Shown: one piece after another, positions 37,888 to 52,100 of the stretch
Position numbering within the stretch: the stretch's first letter is position 1
Layout: every line of letters starts with the position of its first letter
Assembly (NCBI RefSeq): GCF_001039355.2
Contig: NW_019775507.1
Span: 154,481-218,480 of the forward strand
DNA: 64,000 nucleotides
Reading direction: 5' to 3'
Origin: Lingula anatina
Lineage: Eukaryota > Brachiopoda > Lingulata > Lingulida > Lingulidae
The notes under the pieces: model-generated
The model's input: only the letters and a program-made list of their open reading frames with translations
Database searches by the model: none
Told to the model about the DNA's origin: nothing
Translations under genes and position numbers: made by a program

Positions 37888-39381
37888 TTATTTTCTGAAC
37901 ACACCCCAAGTCTTCAGAGCATTTAATTGTTGGTTTTAATTCAAAAGTGAATAGAAGCTAATAGAAAGGGGACTAAAATGTTGCTAACTTGCATTGAGAT
38001 GATCATATACTGTAGAAATAACTTTTTGAGGATTCATTGTTCTAGTTATGAAATTTGTACTAGCTAGTAACATGTAAGGCAATTTAGATGTTGCCATGAT
38101 GTCAACAGTTAATCCAGTGAAGAGAAGCTCTATAAATCAAGATTCTTTTATATTTTGTCTCTTAACCTGAACCTAACAGTGGTGTTATAGTTATCAAAAT
38201 GAAATTTTATGATGGGCAAAAAGTTTTGACCCATATTATTAGCTACTAGGAACATTATTGGTTTCTCCCACTCTGGATGTGTACAGATACGATTGAAGTT
38301 TTTGCCACAAAAGGCACCCAAATGCTCACGTATAGTTTCAAATAGTATAACTTACAGAAATAGCAAAAGATATTGTATATTGCCCTTTGAAAGGATATTT
38401 TCTGCTTGCTTTCTGTGCTTCAGGACAGGTTTATTGAAATTCGGCTCCTAGCATTTTTCATCATTGTAAATGAAACCCTTCATAAATGTTCCTTCCTTTT
38501 TGGAAAGTACTTAATTTGATAAAAAAAAAACATGCTTTCTAACGTTTTATTATTTTACCATGAAATCTTAACACACACAAAAAAATACTGGTACAAAAAG
38601 CACATATAGTTATGTTTAAGTACTATGGTAGAGATCAAAGCTGGTGTACAAAACGTTCATTTACAATGCAAAACTTTTGCAAATTTTTTCCAGACCTAGA
38701 ACTGTTTGCAAATACAAAATCTTGGGGCAAAGGTCTATTATTGGCAGAAGGAAACAGTGAATGTAACTGCCAAGTTCCTGAAATATTTTTATTTCAACAA
38801 TCTATTCAACAGAAAGTTGTCTTCTTAAAAGTTGGAAACCACATGTACTTCTTGAGTGGAAAATGCAATTTAGACCAGATTAAAATAATTAATTCAACAT
38901 TACAACTTGCTTAAAAACTTAACATATCAACTTTTAAAATCCCAAGTTGATATCCCTGTTCTAATATAACAAAGGGCATTTTAACAAGATATAACATTTT
39001 TTTTTCAAAAACGGAAGACTAATTCCAAAACCACTGAAATGATATACCAGTACATTTAACTTTATGTAAAGTTCACTAATGAGAATATTGGTCTTGGTGT
39101 GTAAAATGAACAAAAGTCGTCAATAAATTTGGCTCACATAACTAAATTAGCTAATGCCACCAATGAGAGCAATAATCATTGTCAAGACGAGCATGACTTA
39201 TTCTTGGGGCTTGGTTAAAAGACCAAAACAAATCTTCAATAGATTGCAATTTAGAGAACTTTTAAACGTGACCTAGCAGAATAAGACTCCTTTTGTGAAA
39301 TAGGCCCCAGATATAAAGATGAGGCCCAAAAGTTCCCTTTGGACACTGCTATTTCAGATGTGATATTTCTTCACCATCTTT

Positions 39382-42300
39382 TTAGTTTCTGTGTGCTATT
39401 TTGGTTGGAAAAATGTCTAAATCGCCTGTGGGTGTAACATTACTGCCATCTGCTGCTCGGTTTTCTTCTGAAAAGTGACATCATATTCAACATTTTTTCA
39501 ATAACAGGGCTATATTACTTTTGTATCCACTCCTTTTTATCTTTAAATCAATTCATAATTTGATTTTTTATTTTTGTCTATTTTTTGTACTATACAGGAT
39601 GGTATAATGTTGACTATTTAGTATAATGTTCAGATATATCTCATATTTTTGATCTGTTTGTTAATAAATACTGCAAATATGTTTAGTTTAAATGTATTTG
39701 TTTTAAGAGCACTCTTCTAGCTGGAATAGTCTGTGCATATTACTTTGGGTCAACACTATCTTAATGAAAGAGAGAAAAAGAGAGTGTGTGTTTAACACAT
39801 GTATATAGCATTGACATTGTACCTGTTTTGATATCCACAGACTTGAATGATATCTGCTCAGTATCCATTTGTTCCTGTAATAAGATGAATTATGAAGTCT
39901 TATAAATAAATATTATAAATGAATGCATAGAGCTTCCACAGATGTAGTACTGCATCTATGCCAAACTTCCCCATACTTTTTGGTATTATATAATCAATCA
40001 GTACTTATTGCAAAATAAAACATGTTCAGTAATTAAACAGTTATTAAATCACATTTTCACAAACCCACAAGAAAAAAATACTGAAAAGATACAAATAAAA
40101 AAGATAAAATTTAACTTCTTCTCTAGTTCTACATAGTTTAAGGATAACATAAAAAAAGAGAAAATCCTGCATATATACAATATTTTCCTCATCTATAAAA
40201 TAATTCCCACTTGCTTTTTCTTTTTAATCTAAAGCAATGACGGGCACTTGTACAAATGAAGACAATTTTATGTCAGACTTAAGCACAAACGTTAGGCAAT
40301 TGTACTGGTACAGTAGTGCTTTTCCCCATAAATTGCTATAATGAAGTCTAAAATTTTCCACTGCACAAGGCTAAACACATACCAGCCAATATACTCACTG
40401 TAAAGGATTCCTGGCTGTCACTCTCTATAGGCAGGGGAATCGCAGTGACATCTATGTCAGACTTCCACATCTTAGTTTCTACAACCTCTGGTCTCTGAAG
40501 CTTGGCTGTCCCATTCTTCAGTATTCCCTTTCCCTGACTGGTGGGGGATGGGGACAACCCCCTGGGCCTGGTAATGTAAAGTCTTGTTCAATGCTACTTT
40601 TTTATTTCATAACATAAAACTATAATAAGAATGAAGTAGTTGACTCTGATGCAATTAATTATCATTCTCACAAAAGTGTTACGAGCTTCATTATACACTC
40701 TTTGATGCTGGTCAAGTTTTTGACAACAGGGCACCAAATAAATATATAATAAAATAAAGAAAATCTGTATTCATATAAATGTAAAGTTATTAATTTTTAC
40801 TCACCTAAGCTGCAATGTCTCTGGTTCAAATTCCTCAGAGTTTACTAGGGGCGTTTCTGTGAAAAAGTCACTTTGAAGCAGTCTCTCTGCTGTAGCTCTC
40901 TGTGCAGGATTTCTCTGCAGCACTGCCTCCAGTACCAACTTCAAGGTGGGGGTCTAACAACCAGAAGACCAATTACTCAAAGGAAATTCAGTCGAGAGAT
41001 TTTCAGTATGGTATACAATGACCCAAACCATTTATAGCTGTCGTTTTAAAGAAACTATTACTATAATCAAGAAGTGACATTGAGAAAGGACCAAAGATAT
41101 AATACCATAATATGCTCATCTTGTCATGTACTTCATGTTTTAACTATAGCCTGCTGGGGTGATTGTATGAGTGAATGTTATAGTGAATGCAGTCTTTAGT
41201 CTTTACTTGGCACATTACATATGACCTTTACAAAATTCAATTTACTATTTCAGAAAGACAGCATTCATTTTCACCAGGGAAGACTTGAAATACAAATGCT
41301 TTTTTGCATAACAATTTGTCATAAAAAATTAAGACATACAAAAGTATTCTAGAAATTATTTAAATGCCCAAATGCCATATCTTAAAATTGTTTAGTTAAA
41401 ATATGGAAAAAAGAAGAAAATATCTTGTAAATTTTTATAAACAAATTCCATGTTACTTGCATTACTCACTCTTTACAGTTAATATCTTTTCTTCATAGAT
41501 TGTGGGTTCAGAAATGTTTCTCCCCCCCCCCCCCTCCCCGCAGTAATTGGAAATTTCATATTTTTCAAGACAGTTTTCTGACTTACAAACAGCCCCCAGA
41601 CCACCCAGTTGTAAGGCCATCATTGAGGCAATTCTGTCTACTTAGTTTTTATCTTACAACCCAAATTCATTTCTGAGTATTGGGGTGATTGACCTACCAC
41701 ACCATATGCAGGTATATACTGAACTCCATCACTGTCTACTGCACTCATGTTTACCTCTGGAAAATGAAGCTGAAACGAAAATAGGATGAAAACTGGTGGT
41801 ACAAATCTTACATACTTACAGCAGGCTTATGTTAAGAGTTGTTTGGAAAAAAATCACTGGAAAACACATATTTGCTATACAAAAACCTTTTGAACAGGAA
41901 CTACATATATATAACTCTGGATTAAGTAATGAAAGTCCTGTAAGTTTGCACTGCATCACTGTCAAATAGATAGAAAATCAATAAATTACTCAAAAGTATC
42001 AGCATGTTATAATCCAACAACAGACCTAAATAGAGAGAAAATCTATGTGTTACCCAAAGTATCAGCAGTCCAAAGCAGTAGAGATCCCCCTGCATGGTGG
42101 GTGGGTCACCAGGCTTCATCTCTGGGGGGCAAAACTTCAACCCATTGGAGAATGTCTTCACAGTTCCAGCACGCTGCTCCTGGAAAAACAGGTGTTACTA
42201 AATCTTTGTAACATTGAGATATTATATGGCAAAAGTACCCCCTTCCCTCCTGGGTTACATTCAAGACAAGATAAAGCAAGTCATGCAAATTAACAATCTT

Positions 42301-43155
42301 TTACAAGAAAAAAAAAATTACAGACTATAGTAAAACATTCCATTTTTTAAAATCCAGTTTACTCACACAACAGTAAAACTTAAAAAATTATCAAATTTTC
42401 ATATAGTTCTACACTATGCCATGGTCAGTTGCCCCAGACTAAGACTGGGTTCCCATGCCTAGATCGATCCATCTGGATCAGTCTAACTCCCTGGGGAGTC
42501 TCACTAAATTGCAATCAACTTAACTGTCTGTCACACCTACTGAATCAGCTTTACTAGGTGTGTCAGACATTTAAGCAGATTACATTGATAGCAATTTAGT
42601 GAGACTCCCCAGGGAGATAGATCCATCTAAATATCTGTGGGAATGGTCCCTAATATCTAGACTGACATCTTCACTAAAATTGGCCAATCTTCCCCATCCA
42701 GTTCTTGTATTCTTTAATATAATCTTACTGATGCTCCACTTACTGGTGTCAGGCTCCAGTTGAAGTCTAGGACACCATAGCCATCTTCCCCAATGAAGAC
42801 ATTCTCTGGATGGAGGGCACCATGCACCAGTCCAGCACCATGTAATACACACAGTCCTTCCAGAGTACCATACAGGAGCTTGTAGAAAGCCTAGAAATAT
42901 TGCAACTGTGCTGAGCAAGGAATTGGTGTCTTAATTTCTGCATCCTCAGTCAATGAATACAGATAACCTGCATGGATAATATGCATGGTGGAAGCACTTA
43001 AAATAGGTAAAAGGAGGTTTCACAGATTTGATCTGCATAATGTAATATGCTTAATCTTGACATAGCATTATTATGACATAGAACAACCCTTATCAAAACC
43101 TTAAACAAAAACTGCACTGTGCATTTTGAGGTCCTGTCAGTATCCATTAAGCAAA

Positions 43156-43194
<39 letters not shown>

Positions 43195-46100
43195 TATTAT
43201 TATTATTATTATATCTTTTATTCACCTCTGTAGAGGCCTCTCCTTTAGCAGACAAACCTCCAGCATTCAATTTATAGTAAGGAGTTCTGGCAAAGCACTG
43301 GCACCCATTCTGAAACGGTGAAAGATCATCACCAGCAGGTTTCTGAAGCATCTCATAGATAACAATTTTAAGTTTTTTCAGTGGAAGATATGGTGTTTGA
43401 AAATATTAAATTGTTCAAGGGCTCGAATACATACTTGTAGAGTAATACTTGCAAATTTAATCTGATTCCAGTTTCACAAAGGTATCGCAGAAAATAGTTA
43501 TAAAATATTTTCAGTCTACTTTACTGGACCAAGATAAATCAAAAGTATCTAAAATATACTATGATAAATTGAAAATAAATGCCCTTTGTCCAAGACCAGT
43601 AATTACTTTACTGCAGGGGACTACTAGGGATTTACCCTGAAGTGAAGAGGACCACAATCTTTTGTTTAAAAGTTAAGATCAACTTTGGTCTGAAGTTCTT
43701 TTGTACTGTCACTGATGCCAATACCTTTTCAAAAGAAGCTCAGCTCCATTAAACTCTGTCATTACCTTCTGAAAGAAGATGGCTTCCAAAGGCACCAGTC
43801 TGCCACTACCCAAGGCTTTGTAGTCCTTTGCTTTCTTCAGGAACTCTTTTTGGCTTCCCCCTCCATGACTACCTACTATATACTCCTGAGGAAAACAAAA
43901 CAGAAATATGTACATGTAATATATACACATCAACACCAGAATTATGAAATATATCAAACTTTAATGATCATATATAAATATATGAATTAAAAGCAAGTAG
44001 ATGAATTAACACACAACTATTCCAAGTGTCAAATTCTTTATGAAACCTAAAAAGCAGTTTGGTAATTTGTTCACCTATTATATAGATGTGGATATTTAGA
44101 AAACCAGGTAGCATTTACTTATGTAAAGTATCACACACACAAACACATGCAAAAGGCAGAACAGCTCCATCCATATTAAGGCACTTACTCTCAGTACAGC
44201 ATCTCTACCACTGAATGTTGTTTTAAATACAGTGGCACTATCCTTCACTGCAACCATGTCAAAGTGTGTTGTGTCACAGCCAAGGAGAACTAAACCATCA
44301 TAATCCTGGTGAGGAGAGTTACATGTAGTTATACATAAAATAATTCCATTATTTTACCATTATCATATGTGGCATGTGAAAAACTTAGCTTTACTTCTGA
44401 AAAATGAAGAGAAACAAACTGATGTTTACTTGAAAAAAATTAAATTAAAATGTTAAATGCAAAACTTGCTATTTTATATTAGTTATGTCTCGTATTAAAA
44501 AAATGCAGTCTGAAAAAGTGTTGTAAGGTTAAGCAAAGTTTTACTTAATAATAATATCGTAAAGAAAACAAAAACTGAGAATGTGCTTTTTACTATAGCA
44601 CAATGAAAATGATACAAAATGGATAAAATTTCCATTTGGGCAAATTAAAACGGCAATGTTAATGGCACAAGAGATACAGTGTACTTATTCTTTGCAGATT
44701 TCAAATTGAAATGCCTTGTCTTTTACTAAGGTATGCCATAGGAAAACTTACCACATAATTTTTAATACCAAATTCTGGGTATTCCAAGTTCAATTCTGGA
44801 AAACTGTTCTTGCTCAAGTCCGCTAGTATTGCCTAAAAAGACAAAATAATTTAAAAACACTGAACAGGTTCTAGTGAAAATGTCTTTTTGAAGTGACAAA
44901 TAAAACTAAAATATGTTGCCTGGAGAGCTAAAATGAAACATTGCAGAAACATTTTGGTTAAAATTCTGAATGATCAAAAATAATATGGACTAAAGAAAAA
45001 TATACCCAATATATTTCAAATCACAAGATAAATTTTCATTTAGGGTTTACAAAATTTAGAAAAAAATGTAAATTCAACTAGCTTGACTACTAAATTTGGC
45101 ATTTTCTGATTAATAATGGCATTCCCTATATGTAATAAGATATCCAACTGCTCTTACGAGTTCTTCTTGCTCTTCTGTTGATGCCTGATGTAGTTGTTGT
45201 CTCAGTTCTGCCAGCTGTTTGTGCAGTGTAGGTAACTCATCTCCCTGGCTCTCGTCACTCTGGAACACAATCATACCCAATATGTGATGCAGATCTCGAA
45301 GTGAAAACTATTTTGAAAAATAGGGATAAAATGATAAAAGAAAATTCTTGTGGGACTAGTAAATTTGAAAAGAAAAAACATCTTTGGAGTAAAATCAATC
45401 TCAGCATGTTATGTAGAGGACACAACCACCACTATTTTAGAAATCAAATAGACCTATAAAAATCTTGAAAGTAAAAAAAGAAAACGCCTTGTGAGGCAAA
45501 TTTTTTTCAATTAAAGAAGAAAATCATCTCTGTATTCTTATTTGTTGAATATTTTTAATATGTTGAATTTATAAGGCACTGAAAAAGAGGTATTGTAAAA
45601 ACGAAACTAATGTCATTTTTGCTGAATCCACTGTGACTACAAATACTAACATCCTCAAGATCATGAAGATCTGCAATCTTGTGACGAAGTCTGGACTTTA
45701 GGGCTTTTATCATCTTTCTCACTCTCGTCAACTCCTCCACACTTGGTTTATNTAAAATGTTAAATGCAAAACTTACTATTTTTAATTAGTTATGTCTCGT
45801 ATTAAAAAATGCAGTCTGAAAAAGTGTTGTGAGGTTAAGCAAAGTTTTACTTAATAATAATATCATAAAGAAAACAAATACTGAGAATGTGCTTTTTACT
45901 GTAGCACAATGAAAATGATACAAAATGGATAAAATTACCACTTGGGCAAATTAAAATCGCAATGTTAATGGCACAAGAGATACAGTGTATTTAATCTTTG
46001 CAGATTTCAAATTGAAATGCCTTGTCTTTTACTAAGGTATGCCATTGGAAAACTTACCAAATAATTTTTAATACCAAAGTCTGGGTATTCCAAGTTCAAT

Positions 46101-49100
46101 TCTGGAAAACTGTTCTTGCTCAAGTCTGCTAGTATTGCCTAAAAAGACAAAATAATTTAAAAACACTGAACAGGTTCTAGTGACAATGTCTTTATGAAGT
46201 GACAAATAAAACTAAAATATGTTGCCTGGAGAGCTAAAATGAAACATTGCAGAAACATTTTGGTTAAAATTCTGAATGATCAAAAATAATATGGACTAAA
46301 GAAAAATATGCCCAATATATTTCAAATCACAAGATAAATTTTCATTTAGGGTTTACAAAATTTAATTTCGTAACTTAGAAAAAAATGTAAATTCAACTAG
46401 CTTGACTACTAATTTTGGCATTTTCTGATTAATAATGGCATTCCCTATATGTAATAAGATATCAAACTGCTCTTACAAGTTCTTCTTGCTCTTCTGTTGA
46501 TGCCTGATGCAGTTGTTGTCTCAGTTCTGCCAGCTGTTTGTGCAGTGTAGGTAACTCATCTCCCTGGCTCTCGTCACTCTGGAACACAATCATACCCAAT
46601 ATGTGATGCAGATCTCGAAGTGAAAACTATTTTGAAAAATAGGGATAAAATGATAAAAGAAAATTCTTGTGGGACTAGTAAATTTGAAAAGAAAAAACAT
46701 CTTTGGAGGACACAACCACCACTATTTTAGAAATCAAATAGACCTGTAAAAATCTTGAAAGTAAAAAAAGAAAGCACCTTGTGAGGCAAATTTTTTTCAA
46801 TTAAAGAAGAAAATCATCTCTGTATTCTTATTTGATGAATATTTTTAATATGTTGAATTTATAAGGCACTGAAAAAGAGGTATTGTAAAAACGAAACTAA
46901 TGTCATTTTTGCTGAATCCACTGTGACTACAAATACTAACATCCTCAAGATCATGAAGATCTGCAATCTTGTGACGAAGTCTGGACTTTAGGGCTTTTAT
47001 CATCTTTCTCACTCTTGTCAACTCCTCCACACTTGGTTTATTGAGGAGCCAAGGCTCTATGTCATACAGAAGCTTAGAGTAGTACGACTTCATCTCACGC
47101 AACTTGGCAATGTCTTTCTTTTCCTCCTCCACTGCAGCTAGTAGAGTCTGGAGTATCGTGCTCACCACTGTGGCATCTGGGGAATGCTCCTGGAATAAAA
47201 AGAACTAGCATCCCTGAACAGCTACTGCAAAGTTTATGATGAGGATCACTTAATGTCCTGTTGAGATAATATTCACACAAATCTTAAATCTGGGTTTACA
47301 ATATATTATACTAAGGCTTCGTTCACATGAAAAATCTATTTTCTAAAAATCTATTTTCTATTCGTGGTATCTTGTGATCACAGTCTGTGCCCTGAATACC
47401 CGTAGCGTAATTACTGGCAGCGCGAGCCAGTTACTTCCAAAGCTGTAATTAATTCTCGGCTGCGCTCGGTGTGATCACAAGATATCACAAATAGAAAATA
47501 GATTTTTCATGTGAACAGGGTCTAAGACTTCAGTTTTGTTTAACAGGACCTTTTTGATTAGCAATCATTTACAAGTACCAACTGATTGAAGCGAAGAAAA
47601 AAAAAAAAAACATAGTGCATCATTCTAACATGACAGGTGTGGCATATTGTTAGGATTAGGAATGCAAATGCTTGGGAAATTGTTAAATATTTAAATGAAA
47701 TATTGAAAAAACTTACCCAATCTGAGACTTTGATTTCTTCGGCAATCCTGTGTTCTAGTCTGGACAGCAGGGTGTCAAGGTTGACTAATCCAGAGGGACA
47801 TTCACTGGACGAAGAACTGTCCAACTCGAGTTGCTACGTGACAAGAGCAATCATATATATATTAATATATAATATATTATATTATATATTATGATGATGA
47901 TATGATTTAATTAATATATATTATATATATATTAATATATAATATAATATAATATATATTAATTAAATCATATATAATATATATTAATTAAATCTCATAT
48001 AGGAAACGATAAAAACCTGGAACCCTCACAGCAATCAATAATATGAATGTTGGTTCAAAATAAAACATAAAATTTTTGAGTTTGAAGTACAAAAATATGC
48101 ATTAAGCATGCAAACACCTTGTCCACTACACTTTCAATGTTCTCTCTATTCATTCAAAGAGCCATTTATATGCTTTACAACTTGACCAACAGCTAGCAGG
48201 AGGCAGGCTAAAAGCTTGTAATGGCCCGAATCACCCCAAAGTCTTATAAATCTCACAACTGATGTCCTAGGCCTTGCCCCTAGACCTTCATAGCAGCTAG
48301 GCATGGTTCGATTGCCTCTTGACTTTTCAACCTATATGGCTTTGGGCCTGATTAAATGGGTCTGATCACAAATGTTCTCATTTTTCCTGGGGCAGGATTA
48401 TGATACAAATCCTCAGTGCTAAATGGATTGACTGGATGAAATGAAACATTATTTGCTGAAATGTAAAATATAACCACTGCTTTACCACATTCCCATCCCA
48501 TCCCATGCCCGTGTCAATTATGACAGGGACAAATGTGTACATGCATGTATATGTGATATACTAGCCTATACACAACTGAAAGGGCACTTTTAGACATTGA
48601 CCACTTATGAATTCTGTACCTGTTGCAGCATCTGAAAAGCACTGCTCACAGAGTTGTGGCAAGTATTGGTGGCTGTGCGCATGTCAGACACTGTGGCTTT
48701 CTTCTTGGCCTTCAAAGAACAGAGAATAGATTGGCAATTGCACTTGTAAACTAAGTATGGTTGAAGTAATGGTTGGATTAAAAAAGCCCAAACGTTAAGA
48801 ATTTTACAACTCTAAAGCCAACCATTACAAATGCATAAAATTCCTCTGTATTTTAGTATGTATTGTACTGTCTCTAACACAAATGCTAATCAAAAAAGTG
48901 TTGCTGGCCTACCCTCCAATCCCTGTACACCTCCACAGCTCTGGTAAACCCTGGCAATTTGCTTAACTTCTCTCTCAAAAAATCTCCATATGTGGCCTGC
49001 AGCTTTGACAAAATGTTCTAAAATAAAAAGCAAGGGCTGTTATACAAAGCATAAATATTATGGCAAAAGTGTGGATATATTACAAGTGCCTAAAATTTCA

Positions 49101-52100
49101 TAGTTTGACTTCTACCAAATTTGTACCAATTTTTTTTACTTTTCTTTCATATCTTAATTGTAAATGGACCAAAATACCATCAACTCTTCCTCCCTCTCTT
49201 GCAATGGCAGCTTTGATGTGTTTTCAAGGAATGCTGTCAGTTTCCTGTGAAGTTCCACACGAGATTCATCTCTCTGGCTTACTAAACCTGGCAATTCCTC
49301 CTGTAAGAAATAAATAAATAAATAAATAAATGAGACAATGATAAAATCAGGGTAGCAAAACTGTCAAATGTACCAACACAAAGCAGAAAATAAGGGTATT
49401 TGTCAATGTTGATGCAATACCACATCAGAGATATTGATACAGACGACAGACACAGGGGATGGCTCTATGTGCAGGCACACTTTACCTGTGCACAATAAAA
49501 ATAAAAAGAAATAAAGTTGAGGCCTACATTATCAATGTATGACAAATTCAGCTCCTCATAAATAAGAAGCATGTTACAAGTGCTCTATTGGGAAAAATTG
49601 TGAAAACATTTTACATTTGCATATTCTTATTAATTGCACATTTGCACAACTTTTTTGGATTTATCAGCTTTTGAAAAAAATACTCATTAAATCATTTCAT
49701 TGAATAATGTAATGCATCTTGAGATAAAGAGAATGGGAAAGAATTAGTTGCTCAAAGATCAACTTTCATATCATGATGCCTTGACCTTGTGTTTGCAGTC
49801 TTTGATAACTGCCTGGCAAGCTCTATATTGGGCCTCCACTTCCTTGACCATAGTGATCATGGTGGAATCAGTCACTGTGATCTTGTTCTTGTGGTCAGTA
49901 ATGAGACCAATGGCCATTTCAATAAGGTCATCCGTATGGTCATCTGTGGGGAACTGGGACCTAAAGTTAGAGAGTATATATCCAGCCTTAACCACAATTC
50001 AGTCACATTTACTGAAGGCAAATCCATTCCTCAACCCATCAGGGGCACAATATCACTTTCTTTTCTCATGAATAGGATGAGAAAATACAAAAGGAACAGC
50101 CACTGCATTAATTTGTTTAAGGTTATGCCCAAAAAAGGACCTGTATGAACCTATCTATGAAATTGTTTTAATTAAGAATGACCTGACTGAGCTATACAAG
50201 TGACAGATAATATGTAGTTAACAATTACTGTACATTAATGTTTAAAATTAGTACAAATCAAATGTGCTCAAAATGTTCTTACCTGAATAGTTTTACCCTC
50301 TTAATACCTTCCACAAGATTCTTCATCTGGAAACCCAAAATAGTGTTGTCATTCACAATAACAGTAAAAACAAATTCACAGTGTCACACCTAATGCCAAA
50401 TATTGAAAAAAAAAAGAAGAGATACATTTTACCCCTTGAAATGCTCATTTTATCCTCCAAGCACCTTCAAATAAGATTACTCTTGATATATTAATTGTAT
50501 CCCCTGACATGTGTGATGCAAATTAACCTTGTGGCTGATGTTGGTTTCTGCCAGTTTTACTGTCAGCGAGTCCACTTCCAACTGCAAGACCTGTTTCAGT
50601 AATAAATATAATCATATTAATTTCTTGCAACTAAAAGTGACTAAATTTTATAATGAAAATATCACAAAAGATCAGTGAACCAATTGAAGAAAATGTTAAA
50701 AATTACTAATAATGAAAGTTCATACACAATTTCGATAGATTTGAATTCTTATAAAAAAGATCATTACTTACATAACTACTACTACAGCGCAAACTGAGAA
50801 GTCTTCGTATTGTACAGATTGTGGATTAGAACAAAAAAGGGGCAATCACCTTTCCTTTTCCCTTGACTCTAGACAGCTCTAACAATGCAGCATCTCGTTC
50901 TGCTGTAACAGCTGTGAGAGTGCTTTCCAATTCTTTTATCTTCACAGAAGAACTGGCGTCAAATCGTGGATCCCGTTCAACTGGAACAACAGAATCTGTG
51001 GAATCTTTGTCAGAAGGGCAACTTAGTGCTTGGGAAGGATGAGAGGGGAAAATATGCTGTTGTTGCTGCTCAGTGTGTGACAATACCATGGGTCCTCCTC
51101 TAGCACCATCACCATGTGAAGGTTCTCCTCTAGCACCATGCGGAGGTCCTCCTCTACCACTATCAACACGTAGAGGTCCTATTCTACCGTCACCTTGTGG
51201 AGGTCCACCTCGAGCACCATCACCATACGGAAGTCCTCCTCTAGCACCATCACCATATGGAGGTCCTCCTCTACCACCATCACCATATGAGGGTATACCT
51301 CGAGCACCATCACCATATGGAGGTCCTCCTTTAGCACCATCGCCACGTGGAGGTCCCCCACTACCACCATCACCATATGGAGGTCCTCCTTTGGCACCAT
51401 TACCACGTGGAGGAGGCGGAGCAGGTAGAGCAGACGGAGCAGTCTTAGCGGGCACTGTCTCAATGACAAACCCCTGGCATAGCACTTCGGCATTGAGATC
51501 AACTCCATTGATGTTCACTTTCACTGGAGTGATCCCATCCTGTTGTGGGTACATTTGGCATTGGAGGTATTGACCATCAGTTTGACTTTTCAAATAGCTG
51601 GTGCCCTGCAACAAAAAAAGTCATCATTGTTACTTAAAATTATTATTATACTTGAGTGTAAAATCCATTTAAAATGGATAACATACTAAATAATTTGTAA
51701 AAATTGCAAAATAAGTACCAACAATGACATTACCTTTTTAATGACCATATAAATTATTTTAAGCAATGAATGTTTAAAAGATACTTGTACTGTTTTTAAG
51801 AATTAATCAGTTGAAAAATGTTAGTCTTAAAGATTTAGTATTGTTTCCACTGAAAATATAAGCCACATCAGTACTCAATAATTGGTGCTGCTCTTTAATA
51901 AATCACAAATTTTCTCTAGGTAGAGAAAAGGAATAAACAAAATAAAATCAAATAATGATTCAAATAAACATAATTAAAACTAATTTCCCTCTGCTTTCTA
52001 TTTCTTGTTAAGATTTCACCTTGGCATATCTCTCCCCATCAGAGTCTTTGCAGGCAGCAGTCAGTCCATAGAGACAATACTTGGCAGCATGGGATGGTAA

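Larger units (their letters stand above)
36402..39381. other. Convergent 3' region of DUF3715 gene and STK31
   Basis: Holds the 3' untranslated sequence of the plus-strand DUF3715 gene and of the minus-strand STK31 gene. Two MITEs (36749-37037 and 37673-37887) sit in it. No additional coding exon is supported; the 100-codon open frame at 38612-38914 has no recognisable domain and lies in STK31's probable 3' UTR on the other strand. Confidence 0.6.

Noticed and set aside
38612-38914. 100-codon plus-strand open frame
   Set aside because: No domain, AT-rich chance composition, and located in the probable 3' UTR zone between two convergent genes.
47850-48000. CRISPR-like or satellite array
   Set aside because: Only TA-rich low-complexity sequence without regular spacer structure. 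No CRISPR array or tRNA/rRNA gene was recognised anywhere in the window.
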